A DNA stretch of 64,000 bases from Cordia subcordata (GCA_028554755.1 JAPTOF010000005.1:19566001-19630000), one strand, 5' to 3'; positions 49,176 to 61,018 are shown, counted from the first letter of the stretch. Program-made: numbers and translations. Notes: generated from the letters alone by a model not told the origin.

Positions 49176-49277
49176 CCTGTTGGGGGTGGGGTGGGAGAAG
49201 GGGGGGAGGGTCGTAGGTGCAAGTGCGGGGTAGCGGGGTGTGGGGGTTGTTGGTGGGGTGGGTGGGGGTGGGGTTTT
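49176..49277 (+). promoter_or_regulatory. G-rich tract with quadruplex potential near the RNase H1 promoter
   Basis: About 100 bases on the plus strand hold more than ten runs of three or more G (GTTGGGGGTGGGGTGGGAG, GGGGTGGGTGGGGGTGGGG) separated by loops of one to seven bases. The RNase H1 gene is on the minus strand, so the G-rich strand is the template and the transcript, if it starts above this, would be C-rich. It stands out sharply from the AT-rich surroundings. Confidence 0.7.
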
Positions 49278-49521
49278 GCGTGCGTTTGATTTTTTTTGCC
49301 CTTTCAGTACTGTGTTTAGTTGGGTGAACCCGGACGGCTTTTGGGATTCTGACTCCGGTCCGGTTTAAGTTGGACCTCTAGTTTTATTTATTTTTGTTTA
49401 GCTTAAAATTTAGTGTTGCTTCGATAAAAGCTAAAAGGGGTTGTTTTCATGTAACTTACAACAATGCTTTTTGTAGGAATAAATAAATCAAATCTAAACT
49501 GCTTGATTACACAATTAGTTA

Positions 49522-49746
49522 GGGTTTGTTTGGATTGATTTTTTTAGGAAAAAGTATTTTTTTTCTAAAAAAGTGATATTAAATTTACAATAATTATTTG
49601 ATTTAGCTTACAAAAAAGCTGAAACTCTGAAAAAAAAAACTCAAATACAATTTTTTTTAGAAGCCAAAATTTTCAGTTTCTCAAAAAAAATTATTTTTTA
49701 GAAATTGTTTTAAAAAATTATGAAAAAAATTAATCCAAACATACTC
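49522..49746. mobile_element. Short MITE with GTTTGGATT ends
   Basis: A 225-bp element with ends GGGTTTGTTTGGATTGATTT and inverted GAGTATGTTTGGATTAATTT, matching at most positions. TTA precedes the left end and ATA follows the right, so the target duplication is at best imperfect. Relatives: about 9930-10098, 37123-37320 and 53487-53700. Confidence 0.7.
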
Positions 49747-50256
49747 ATATTCTGACCTCTTTCCTTCAAGTGTTTAACAATAGGGGAGCAAGTTAACTTT
49801 TTTAATGTGTTTAATATTCTTTATAAAGTTAAAAATGATTCAATGACTAGTTTAGAATTCGATAAAAAAATTTAGTGACGTCTAAAATAATTTATTTATA
49901 TCCACAAAATAGTTAATCAAGATGTGAACATTATGGTTCCAAGGATTTCCAGAAGTATGAAGTAAAGATATTCTCTTTGTTGCCAAAACTGAGAAACCCA
50001 ATGATCAGATCAGACAATACTACAAAAGAGTAAGAACACATATTCATGACATAATTACATGTTCCTTTCTTTGAAAAATAAAAAGAAGTGAAAAATTATA
50101 TGTTTCTTTTCTCTGTTATCTAACTGTGAACTTCTACAAACAAGTAAATCAGAAAGATAGTGTCTGGTCGTGCAGAGAAGTCAATCCATTGGCATCATAG
50201 GTTGGCTGGAGACTCGGGGAAATGGTCATTGCTCTCAAGTGGGAAGCAGTCTTTGA
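49747..50256. other. Spacer between RNase H1 and RRM genes
   Basis: Nothing coding is seen. The right half would be the 3' UTR of the minus-strand RRM gene. Confidence 0.5.
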
Positions 50257-53248
50257 TCAGCTCTGTTCTTTCGTGGCTGAAGCAGTGTTTATCGCATATT
50301 TGGAGAACACATCTGTAAGCATCGCTTTCTCCCTGATCTTTAATCTGCAAGATCGAGAAACTCTTCTAAGACAAAGAAACTGAAATCAGAAATGTGGCAG
50401 ATTTATTTTGTCTTGAGCATATTTCTTACCTATTGGCAGATCCTGGAATGTTCAATTTCGGGCTTTTCTCCTTCCTTCTTTTAGACGCGGCTTTCTCTGT
50501 GTTCTCGTGCATTTTCTTTTGTTGCTTAATTGAAGACAAACTCTCAGCAGAATCTTCTCTTGCTCCCTGCACATCATCTGTATCCATTTCTGCTAATAAA
50601 TGGTCCTCGTCTGCACTAGTAACGGTCTCCTCTCCTCCTTCCTGGGCATCACCTAAATTAGATTCTGCGAGACCGAAAATTTGAAATTTTTCATCATCAT
50701 CTTCAGGCACTGCTGACAAATGTTCCTCATTTGCATCCTCATATTCATAAGCACTTTCCTCCCATGAATCAATTGGAGGACTATTTGCATCATAAGCACT
50801 TTCCTCCCATGAATCAATTGAAGGACTATCTGCATCATAACTTGTGCCTGGGTTTCCATCCACACTAAGTGGTTCAAGTTGTGGAGCAGCATTGGTTTTG
50901 TCAACTGACTGTTTATGAGCAGACTTCGTGAGGTCAGCATTCAATAAATCGCATCTTATCTGCTTCTGAACCTTACCGAAAGCAATGCTTTGTCCGTTAA
51001 ACTTCTGTAAAAACCTGGCAAACATGAATCCACATTCTTACTCTCACAGGACCGAGTGATTTCCACCTCATTAAGTAAGCAACTAGGTCCATCTCTCTAA
51101 AGTCCATGTCAGAAAATGAAGATATTGTCGTATGTAAGCAAGAATGTACACAGGCATACTTTTTTAGTTCAGCTTACACATCTATAATCTTGCTGGCAAC
51201 TGGAAACTGGTTCTCTCTCTTTCTATTGTTATCTTCTGTTTCTTTTGTTTATGATAGACAATCAAATGATGTGATTAGATGCTTCCAAATTTTAGTCACC
51301 AGTTCACACCAAACTAAGATGACAGAAAAATAGGAGAATTTTATGTTAGAACACATACCTAAAGGCTTCATCCTCAGACTTGAAGTCAACGAAAGCAAAG
51401 CCTTTGCAGACAGGGTCCCTGGTCTTTTTGTTTCCGTAGACGGCTGGAACCATGTCAATCATTCCAGGAACTCCTTCAAAAGCTAATCGCAAATCTCTAT
51501 GGATGTTCTTTTTCTTTGGAAGGTTGACCAGACGCACACGATATCCCTCCTGAACATCTTTAGAGACTTCAAAAAGTCACACACAGTATTGTTATAATAG
51601 AAAGAAACCTTGCATCACTCACATCACTACTCATAAACTAGACAAAATTTTTTGATATGCCGAAAGGAACACTGCATGGCGTCCATTGTGGTAAGGTTCT
51701 CTACTACGCCAATAATTCTCCTACCACCAAAAGATGTTATCTTTGAACAGAAATATTATATGGTACCCCACAATACAACTGGTGATCAGAAAATGATGTC
51801 CCTATAGCTATAAGGATACCGATGAAGCAACCATATAAGTATCAATCTATGGAATTTGTGGGGGCGAAGCAAACACCAACTTTCTGAAGGGAAGCACTTA
51901 AGAGTACTTTTCTTTTGTCAAATATAGTTTAACTCAGCTAAAATTTTTCAACCAAAGAACGTGAATAACATACATTTCTTGAAGAAAATGGTCTAGTTAT
52001 CAATCAAGCCACAGCACCTAAAAGTTCTTCCATTAGGAAATAGAAGACGTGCATATAGCCGATGCGCGAGACCAACACATTACTTGTTTCCTTCCAACAC
52101 TAAGCTACACATGTTATTAGCATTTACCAAAGATAATCAATTACAGCTACCGAGTAAATCCAATACAGTCACAAATATACGCTTCAAATGACATCCATAA
52201 ACAATCATTAAACTAATCATTCTATCACTATTGAGCAAAACAAATCGAACCATAAGACTAAACATATAATCATACCACAAGACTGCACTCGGGCAATTGT
52301 AAGGCCCAAAAGGGGTGTTGTAATGACAACACAAACAACATTACTGAGAGAACATACCAACATCGTAATGCATAATGGTGAAAAAGCACAAAAAACAAAT
52401 ATATTTTTTCATATCTCGCGCGCATGAAGCTAAAGTAACAGACTCCAACTAGTGGAATAAGCTTGATTTGAGACTGTCCCCATATATTGTGACAAGGTTC
52501 GTTCGATACTGACTCCACCAGTGCTAATGATTTTCTTCAAAGAAGATCAACATTGATTAGTGATTCCTATTTATCACATGTAGACTCGAACTCAAAGCCT
52601 TGTAAGTCTCAAGTAAGGTGCTACCACTAAACTACATCTTCTGGTCAACTTACCTAGTGGTGTATATAGCACAAAGTGCAAGAACACTAAATCAAGACTT
52701 GATAAAATAGAATGAACAAGAAATTGAAAAAAAAAAAAAAAGAACTAACCTTTACTTTTGTCAACTTTTTCTTTCTTGGGAATTGTTTTTACAGGATTAT
52801 TCTTGAGCTTATTAACATTAGCAAGCTGCGCTTTTCTACTCTGCTCAATTTCCTCCATCAACTTATTCTCAATTGAAGTATCATAAACTTTGCCTTCCCC
52901 AAATCCACGTGGCTTATTCTCAAGCCATTTCTTCATATTCTTCAATGGAATAATCACCTCATCATCATCACCATCCTCGTACTCGACATCACCATCATCA
53001 ATTTCAAATTTTTCATTCAAAAAGTCAAAATCTTTATCATTTTCTTCGATTTCCAACACATTTTGGACACCTTTTCCTTTATTTTTTGAGGCATACGAGC
53101 AAAACCCAGATGGGATTTTGCCAGAAACAGCAGAAAATTTGAGAAAGTCCACATTTTTTGGATGAAAAAGCGTTTTTGAGATGGGGTTTTGCGATAAACA
53201 AGTGCTATTGCATTTTGAATGTGTTGCAAAGTTGCTGAGACTTAGCAT
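50257..53248 (-). CDS. Single-RRM RNA-binding protein, probably plastid (RBD1-like)
   Basis: Four exons on the minus strand, 53248-52750, 51557-51359, 51014-50430 and 50344-50257, join in phase to 456 residues. The first 60 residues are rich in Ser, Thr, Asn and Lys and poor in acids, like a plastid transit peptide. An acidic stretch (about 75-97, ending DDGDVEYEDGDDDE) and a Lys-rich linker follow. One RRM covers about 172-255, with RNP2 RVRLVNLP (173-180) and RNP1 KGFAFVDF (218-225, aromatic residues kept). The C-terminal third is acidic and carries two tandem copies of YDA(D/N)SP(S/P)IDSWEESA, then a basic NLS-like patch (KAASKRRKEKSPK). From memory the layout recalls the Arabidopsis plastid protein RBD1, needed for 23S rRNA maturation in the cold; this is a tentative match. 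Intron 1 holds a SINE-like fragment. The exact C-terminus relies on a short last exon. Confidence 0.85.
50746..50835 (-). repeat. In-frame 45-bp tandem duplication in the RRM gene
   Basis: Two adjacent 45-base units, nearly identical (both contain TTCCTCCCATGAATCAATTG), encode 15 residues each in the acidic tail. Because the length is a multiple of three, copy-number change keeps the frame. Confidence 0.9.
52480..52640 (-). mobile_element. tRNA-derived SINE-like insert in an RRM-gene intron
   Basis: On the minus strand TAGTTTAGTGGTAG (complement of 52621-52634) is a good A box, and GAGTTCGAGTC (complement of 52583-52593) a good B box, 28 bases apart. The sequence then runs on as unique SINE-body-like DNA. 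It lies inside intron 1. The lack of an acceptor-stem partner rules out an intact tRNA. Ends are approximate. Confidence 0.5.
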
Positions 53249-53486
53249 TGCTTGAGAATGCAGAGCTTGGGCTTTAGTCTTTGAAGATTTCCACTGTTGT
53301 GATATGACTGTAACGTGTTGGCTTATCAGTTGAAAGCAGATGATTGTTCTGTCATTGGGGTGATCTTATAAATTCTAGTTTTTGAGGGTCGTTTTTATAA
53401 ATTTTGGTTTTTGATGGGTATTTTAATAAAATATGGTCTTTGAAGGGTGTAGTTGGAGAAAATTGAAAGATATGGGACATAGGTCG

Positions 53487-53700
53487 TGCATGGATTGGCT
53501 TTTTTGGGGAAAAAAATATTTTTAAAAAAATACGTTTTTTTGCAATAAGTATTTGAATTGAACTTCAAAAAAATATGAAATTCTGAAGGAAAAACAATTC
53601 GACTTTTTTGAAAAGTCAAAAATTTTAACTCCTCGAGAATAACTTGTTTTCCAAAAAGTTTGGGGAAAAGCACTTATAAAAAAGTTAATCTGAAAAAATC
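53487..53700. mobile_element. Decayed short MITE (GGATTGG-end family)
   Basis: It starts GTGCATGGATTGGCTTTTTT and ends AAGTTAATCTGAAAAAATCC, poorly kept inverted ends. The interior AATAAGTATTTGAATTGAACTT and GAAATTCTGAAGG match the element at 49522 closely enough to place it in the same family. Confidence 0.55.
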
Positions 53701-55182
53701 CTTAGCAACCTATACATGCACTGCAATATAAACACTTCATGCTATTAGTATAGATGGTGATTAGTAAATCACATTCTTATAAATAAATACATTGTAATGG
53801 TCAGTCACGAGAAGAATTGTATTTTAAACACTTCATGTTGCTAACAAACAGGAAAATCAGGACTCTCGGCTTGACGTTGCACTACTGCATTGGCCCGACA
53901 AAATATCATAGGTTATAATGGGACATTTTAATTGAGCCTAAGATGAAAGGAGGCCTCGGTTCACAGGTTTTGTGATTATTATTATTTTAACCTCATTTCC
54001 AGTTCAATTATTAATCTAAATAAAATTTTTAAATGATTACTTTTAAGAAAATAATTTTAATCACTTAAGCTGTTCATTAGTCCTTAGCTTTAAAATCTAA
54101 TCAAGCATGCAGATCTCACTCCAAGCCTTTGATCTCTTGTTACCAATACCCTCAGGGGAATCTATTTTAGCCAAAAAAAGATTTCTAGAACACTTAAAAG
54201 TTGAGTGGAAACCTAAAACCCCTCATTGAGTTGTAGCAGCATTTAATTGGGAAGAAGGAGTAGCATTTTAATGCCAAGGGATCTCATTAGAAACGATACG
54301 GTATGAATACATGGCAATGGTGCAACAAAATGAAGTTTTGGCAGGACCAGTGGCTTCATGATCACAAATCACTAAACAAGCACACTAGAGTAAACTCCAC
54401 AAGGTTGGGGAGTTTTTTTGACCCATACAAAATAAACAACATCTCAGCTCTTTAAATAGTTGAAGACATCCTACGTATTTGTATCCTAGTTACTGAACAC
54501 CAGGGCCAATTTATTTACCGTGAACTAGTGGAGGTTGAAGTTCTTACTGACCTAGAGGCTATAACTATTGAAGAATGAGTTAGTATTTTTTGGTAGAAAA
54601 TTACTTCAGTTATCGGTAAAAAAATACTCAAATATAAAAAGTAAATTTTGTGTCTTTAGTCCCGTTGGACATTAACTTTGGATGCGTCCTTGAATGAACA
54701 GCCTGATTTGTTAAGTATGACTTGAAACTTTGATTTGCCTCTGAAGATAAGAAATTTTTGGGGAAAAGCTTGTTGAAATGGACAAACAACCAAGGAAAAT
54801 AGGATAAGAGGGTGTACTCATCACTTAGGACTTATAAATCTCGAATTTGAATTGTCGATGGGGATAAGTGCTGAACCATTATAGATTCTTTTTAAAATAA
54901 AACCAAGGAAAATAGGTTTAGGAGGACATGTTTCGTTCAATCCTTTATGATTTGTTAATCTTTACGAATAAATGTTTTTCTGGTGAAAGAGCAATCAAAC
55001 TTTTTGACCCAAGAGAAGAGCGCTCGGACTGGATCCCGCCTGTTGCTGCCTGAAATACTATTTGCTGGGTTAAACAAATAAGGCAGGCCCGACGATGAAC
55101 AAAAAGCTTTTTAATGGGCACTGTTTTATATTTTTGAAATAAAAAATAAAATAAAATCGACAAAATTACATTGTCAATTTAC

Positions 55183-56293
55183 GATCCGTTTAACATGATG
55201 AAACAACCTGGAAAGGAAAGGTCCAAGCTATTCCAACTTCTCTTTTCCTTTCTTTTGTTTGGTTGGACAAAATAAAGTTGAAAAACTCATTCCGCAAGAA
55301 AGCTCTTTCTAAAAAAAATTGGAAAACCTATTCCTCTATTCAACCTAAGGAATGGACTTTCCAACATAACCTAGAAAACATTTAACAAAACAATTTTTCC
55401 TTATCTGCCCTTTTATAAATCACAATCTTATTTTTAAAAAAAAAAGTTAATTTTCAAATTAAAATTAAAAAAATTCAAATTCAAATATTTTTAAAAAAAA
55501 ATAATTTTTTACAAAAAAAATACGTTTTTTGAGTTTAAGAAATACTTTTAAAGAAAATTCCAAACGAGCACGTTAGAAAAATCCATGTCTCTTATTCATC
55601 GAAGAAGCCAACCACTTTTTTATTTTTATTTACTTGTAGATCTTTCGTTATCTATTAACTTATACTGATTTTGAAGAGAAATTCATTTCCTTGTAATCCT
55701 ATTAAGGAAATATTAATTATGATGGCTATTGACCATAAGTTTTACATACTCCACAGAATATTTAATGTTTTTAATTTAGATACAAAGTAATTTAATTTTT
55801 AGTGCAATAATTTAAATTTTAAAGTTACATAATTCCTCATTAGTTAAAATATTTTTTTCTTAGCACTCAAATTGTCTTTGTGACTATGTAGATCTATATG
55901 TGAACGTGGCCCTCAAAATGTTTTAGATGTCATGTATGGTACCAAGCAAAATTGCATGCACGTAAGGCGAGCAAAAACGATAATTGAAGTTTCATGAAAT
56001 AATTAATGTCAATCGTGATGGTAACAATGATTATGCATTGCAAAGATATATCAAGAGGATAAATTAAAAATAAGGGTACTTTTGTCCATTTGATATAGTT
56101 TTTCATCCTATTCCTGCCTATTAAGATGACTTTACCAAACACATGAAACAAATAGGCATTTCATTCTAACTTTTTTAATAATTACAACCAAACATAAGAA
56201 AAAAATAATTATTCCTGAAGTATTACGGGATGAAACATATTCTGGGTTAAATCGCCATTCCTTTCTAGGCCATTTTGTCATACCAAACGGACT
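55183..56293. mobile_element. 1.1-kb non-autonomous DNA transposon
   Basis: The left end GATCCGTTTAACATGATGAA and the inverted right end AGTCCGTTTGGTATGACAAA continue as imperfect inverted repeats for about 38 bases (through CCTGGAAAGGAAAG and CCTAGAAAGGAATG). The interior is A/T-rich without a coding frame. The TCCGTTTGG-type end suggests PIF/Harbinger or hAT; no target duplication was settled. Confidence 0.6.
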
Positions 56294-56839
56294 TTTAGGG
56301 AAAAAAAATAGAAAAGAGCAAACATTGGGGGAGAAAACTTAGCAAGAGAAGAAAATGATAACAAATTGAGATTTTTCCAGTTAACGCTCTCAATGTATAG
56401 GCCCAGTGACACTTTTTCCTCTAATATAAATAAATAACCACTTAACTCCATTGACTAACGGTTAAATCTGTTAAAGTTAACCTTCTTACTTAAATTTTCA
56501 AATTTACCTAAAAATATTATTGCATTTTGTGGTTTAAAAGTCTCGGGCTTACCCATCTATCTGAAACAATTGGCTGACGTTGGCATTAAGTACATCCCCA
56601 CCAACACACGTATAGTGATACGTGGACCAATTACGTAATGGAGTATATTTCCTTACTATTACCGATTATACTGATAAGAAACTGCAGCTGATTTTATTTT
56701 ATTTCAGTTGAGAATACAAAAGCATTCTCTTATGAGGAATATCTTGTATGATTCTCTCTCTAGTTGCAACAAGCGAGAATGCATTTTCAGTTGTTTTCTT
56801 TCAAAATCCTATCTGCCTTGAAAAGAAACAAGAAGGACT

Positions 56840-57017
56840 CTAGATTAGTTTGGTGGCGCAAGCTTCTGCAGATTTAGCTGCTTTTGTTGGAGCACCCAGT
56901 TTGACCTTGGCCGACAATGACACCTGCATGCCTGTGCCAAGATTAAATGATCCTGTGCAGTTGGTTTGAAGAAGTGGATCCCACAATCTATAAGGCAATC
57001 TCCTATACGTTCTTGAT
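56840..57017 (-). CDS. Unassigned C-terminal exon or gene remnant
   Basis: A 59-residue frame ending in a stop codon at 56840 and opened by a possible splice acceptor (GGACTTTAG at 57018). Its amino-acid composition is balanced and not low-complexity (for example TYRRLPYRLWDPLLQTNC and SLSAKVKLGAPTKAAK), unlike chance frames in this AT-rich region. I recognise no family, and I find no upstream exon. It may be the last exon of a gene whose other exons I cannot see, or a broken copy. The frame can be extended to 57109, but that part looks like intron. Confidence 0.35.
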
Positions 57018-58167
57018 CTAAAGTCCAATGCCACTAGTGTGAAGCACAGATTCGATACGTAACATAAAATATATTTAAACTTATTATATGTAATAAATAA
57101 ATTTAACATTTGTCATAAACTAGATATATTCACCTATTGCCTATTGTTGAACAAAGTAACAAATAAGTAATTTGAAATTAGATAAGTTCTAAAGGATAAA
57201 ATTTTATATAGGGATTACAAAAGAAATAAAAAGATATAGTTAATGCAAATGTAAGGTGAAATAGAGAGTTAAGTAGATTAGTATTTAATTTCATACAAGT
57301 GTAGGATAAAATAGAGATTACGTAGATTAACATTTAATAAAATATTAACTACTTATTATCTTAAAGATGATAGTTAAAATATTATAAAATTATATTTAAA
57401 AATATTCTATGTAAAACAAATATGTTTAAAAAGTTGTATATTATATTTCTAAAGAGTATTTTATTTTTTACCTGTAAGTTATAGACGTACATTTGCATTG
57501 GAAATGCAAAATTTATCACTCTGGTGATAGTAAAGAAAATTAAAATCTCAAAAATCTGATTAAGAGGAGAGGCTAATTTTTGTCGTTGTCAAATATAAAG
57601 AAAATAATTTGAATAAAAATTATTTAATAAGTGATCATTTATTTGCAATTTAGAAATCTATTAAAATATTACATAAAATCTAAATATTATGTCATATTCA
57701 CTTTATTAGCTAATTGAAAAATAAGAAATGATATATAACAAAAAGGATGTTATATTTACCCTCACGCAATACATGAGAAAAATGAGAATTCTCTATGTAT
57801 TTATTTATTATAGATAATTAATTTTTACAATTCATCTAAATATAATATTTTTTGAAATTAAAATTTTACCATGTTTACAACACTAATTATAATTTTTATA
57901 TTTTTGTCAATCAAACAATTTTTGAAAGAAAAATATAAATGAAATAGATAAAAAAATATGAAAATGAAATGAAATATATATGGAATAAATTTGAATATGA
58001 AGTGTTTTTCTTTTATGAATAAAAGGAGACGTAGCTCTTTCAGAACGAAAAAAGTATGACATATTGACATGTAGTATAAATTTAAAAAAACAACAAAAAC
58101 ACTAATTTATAATATATAGAGAAAAGATTATTAAATACATAATATTTGACATATAGTTTGTCATAAG

Positions 58168-58303
58168 AACAATACAGAACTAATAGGTTCATAAACTATT
58201 CTTACACCTTAAAAAGATACAAATTAAAACAAATTATAAAAACAATACAAAATTAAAACGTTCATAAATTATTCCTACACCCTAAAAAGATATAACTTAA
58301 AAC
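58168..58303. repeat. 73-bp-period direct repeat
   Basis: Two copies of about 63 bases, at 58168-58230 and 58241-58303, start AACAATACA and end AGATA followed by TTAAAAC, with scattered differences. Confidence 0.8.
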
Positions 58304-58754
58304 TAACATTTCATTCACCTCAAGATATACACTTAACACCTCAAATCATATCATATTCATACGAACATTTTACTTAATTTACTCAGCAAAACACATGTCA
58401 CTCGCCTAATTCAAGTGTACCTCCCAGCACACACTTGCACATTGCACCTTACCATTACAATATGTATGTTCATATAAATGTGAGTGTGTACGTATTTATG
58501 TATGCATCTATGTGCATATAAATTGATGTAACTTGCTTGACGCTCCAACTTCACAAGAATTAAGATACAAGTATAGTGGAGAGGTGTCGTCTCTTAGTTG
58601 AAGGATTGTTCAGGGTTCAGCAAGTACGTGTTAAAAGAGTGTTAGGGAAGTGTCAAAAAAAATAAAAATAATTAAAATTATTGAACATGTGTCTGACATA
58701 TGCTGGAGAGTGTCGACACACAACTCTCTAGAGAGTGTTAGTACTTTATAGGTG

Positions 58755-58850
58755 GTAGGCCACCGCCGGTCCAAGTTTCACAAGGGATGCCACCACCAGT
58801 CCAAGTTCCAATGCATTGCCAGCCCAAGTTCCACAAGGGATGCCACCAGA
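58755..58850. repeat. Minisatellite with about 30-bp units
   Basis: Three to four units of the type GCCACC(A/G)CC(A/G)GTCCAAGTT followed by CACAAGGGAT or a shorter variant. The GC-rich units contrast with the AT-rich surroundings. Confidence 0.8.
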
Positions 58851-59541
58851 AGTCTAATTCTTCCAGGTTGGTTTTTTGGCTTTATTTTTATTTGCTGTTT
58901 CTCTTTTTTTCTTTATTATTGTTTTTGAATTACTATTTTTGAATTTTTTTAATTATATGTTTAATGGATTTCTTTGTTTTTTTTAATTTGTACAGCATTT
59001 ACAAAAATTGAAGTCACTTGGATAGTTGCGGTGCGGTGCAACATGGAGATTGAGTGTGAATAGTTGCGATGCAGTACAAATTCATCTGAGAGTAGTGTAC
59101 AATTTTTCTTTTTTTGGGTTGAATTGAGTATTGGCCTGTTTGGAATAGTCTTATCTGAAATCTGATAAGTATCTTATTTGATAAGTGTCTGATAAAAAAT
59201 AAGTGTTTGATGTAAAAAGATTGTTTGGTCTGGAGTCTTATTAGCATAATCTAAAATGTTAAAGTCAGTTGAATTGACCAAAATGCCCTGAAATGTTTAA
59301 TAATAGAATTGATTGGTGAATAATTATTATAAATTTACTCTACAATTGCTAATATAACCTATTTTGACAAAAAATAACCCTTTTGTGTCATCACATATAT
59401 TACTATAATGTAACTAATTATAAAATTAAAAAATTTGAAAAATTATATAAATGAAAGCAAATATATTAATACAAAATTATAAAAGTTTACAAAGCACTTC
59501 TCTACTTTGCCAATAATTACACTATAAATATGGTGATCCAT

Positions 59542-61018
59542 TTACAATACAAATTCTCTCCTTTGCCAAATATTATAGCAAATGTTATCACGAATTTGAT
59601 CCATCTCCCCCTGGTTCATATTGTTACTAGCACTTGTGATGTTTGTACTTTCCCGATGAACGGCGTCATCACTTTAAGCCACTACTTCTTCAAAAAACAC
59701 ATCATCTAAATTTTTTTGACGAATATAATTGTGATGTGCCATAGTTGCCAGGACTAATTTCACTTGTGTTTCCCAATCAAATCCACAACACAATTTTTTC
59801 ATTATTTGAAATCTATTCTTCCACACTCCAAACGTTCTCTCTATAATAGTTCTTAATCAAGAATGACAATAATTAAAAAGTGCTTTTGGATTTTTTGGAT
59901 CTTCATTTTTATAATCTTGCAAATGATATTTATTATTTTTGTACGGAGCAAGGAATCCCTTCATGTTTGGATATCCAGAATCTACTAAATAAAATTGATC
60001 TACATTAAAAAAAAATAGTGATGGGTGCAAATTAAGAAACTTGCTAGCATTTTTTTTCTCCAAAAAAAATAAAAAATAAAAAAAAACTAACCTCCAATAG
60101 GTAGTTTGAAGTTTCTGCTTGGATTATAAATTGTATCCAGAAATATTCGAGTATTATGTGCTGAATCTTCCCATCCTGCTACGCAATATGTGAAACACAT
60201 ATCAAAATTATAAGCAGCCACGACATTTTGAGTTGGATATCCTTTTCTTTCATAAAATGGATAACTCTTCTCAATTGATAAAGAAACTTCAATATGTGTT
60301 CCATCAATTGCACCAATACAATGCTACAAAGAAAAAATAATTAAAATATTAAATTAAACTATTTTAATTTTATATGTTAAATGAATTAATGATAAATAAA
60401 AAATAACTTAGTAATAATATAACATACCTGAAAATGTGGATGATATCTTGGATTATTATAAATATACAGATGAACTCCTTCCACATTTTCTTATTCGATA
60501 TTATCAATAGACATATTCACTAAAGCATCCAAAATCTCATGAAAATACTTATGAATGGTTTCCCCAGATCTTTGAAATCTTTCTTGAGTTGCTCTGTTAC
60601 TCGCATTTCGTCCAACGATATATAAAAATATGGCAACCTTCTCTTCGATCCTTACATTTTTACTACATGATACCTCATATGTACTTGTCAACAACTCACA
60701 CAACTTCAAAAAATTAATTTTGTTTATACGAAGATTTTGATTACATCTATCTGATTTTGACTTGTCATTCAAGAGTTCCAGAATCCATGGCCAACCTTTC
60801 AATGCTGAAGTTCGGCATGACACCCTTTCAATAAGTGTACTAGAAGATGCAACTTGCTCAATATAAATCATTCCTGCATATAGTAAGGACTTCCTCCTAT
60901 TATCTTCCACATTCTCATTTATATTATCATCCATATCTTCACAACCAGCATCAAGATCACAAATCTCAGCATTCATGTTACTCTTTTCTTCAATTGAACT
61001 TGTGTATAAGTAAAACAT
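59542..61018 (-). pseudogene. PIF/Harbinger (HARBI1-like) DDE transposase, broken
   Basis: Three exons on the minus strand (61018-60428, 60323-60092 and 59999-59542), with good splice sites between them. The N-terminal part carries the helical DNA-binding region (RIEEKVAIFLYIVGRNASNR, FQRSGETI). The DDE catalytic residues are still there: GAIDGTHIEV, FYLVDSGYPN and IIERTFGVWKNRF. The C-terminal part ends like other plant members (DQIRDNI). In-frame stop codons at 60491-60493 (TAA), 59857-59859 (TGA) and 59674-59676 (TAA) break it, so it cannot make a full transposase. In a working element this protein cuts and joins DNA with a three-base TTA/TAA target. The few lesions and intact splice sites suggest fairly recent loss of function. 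Confidence 0.85.

Larger units (their letters stand above)
53249..56839. other. Gene-poor spacer with transposon remains
   Basis: The region above 53248 should hold the RRM-gene promoter; no TATA box stands out. A MITE relic (53487-53700) and a 1.1-kb element (55183-56293) take up much of the rest. Frames at 53395-53673, 54945-55163 and 55930-56151 have no recognisable domain. Confidence 0.55.
57018..59133. other. Very AT-rich spacer with small tandem repeats
   Basis: No supported gene. Two tandem-repeat patches are listed separately. The part from 58380 to 58740 has several GTGT/CACA motifs and a short palindrome (AACTCTCTAGAGAGTGTT) but no recognised element. Confidence 0.55.

Noticed and set aside
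52560..52640. A working tRNA gene on the minus strand
   Set aside because: A and B boxes are present but no cloverleaf or acceptor stem can be drawn, so it is a tRNA-derived SINE head.
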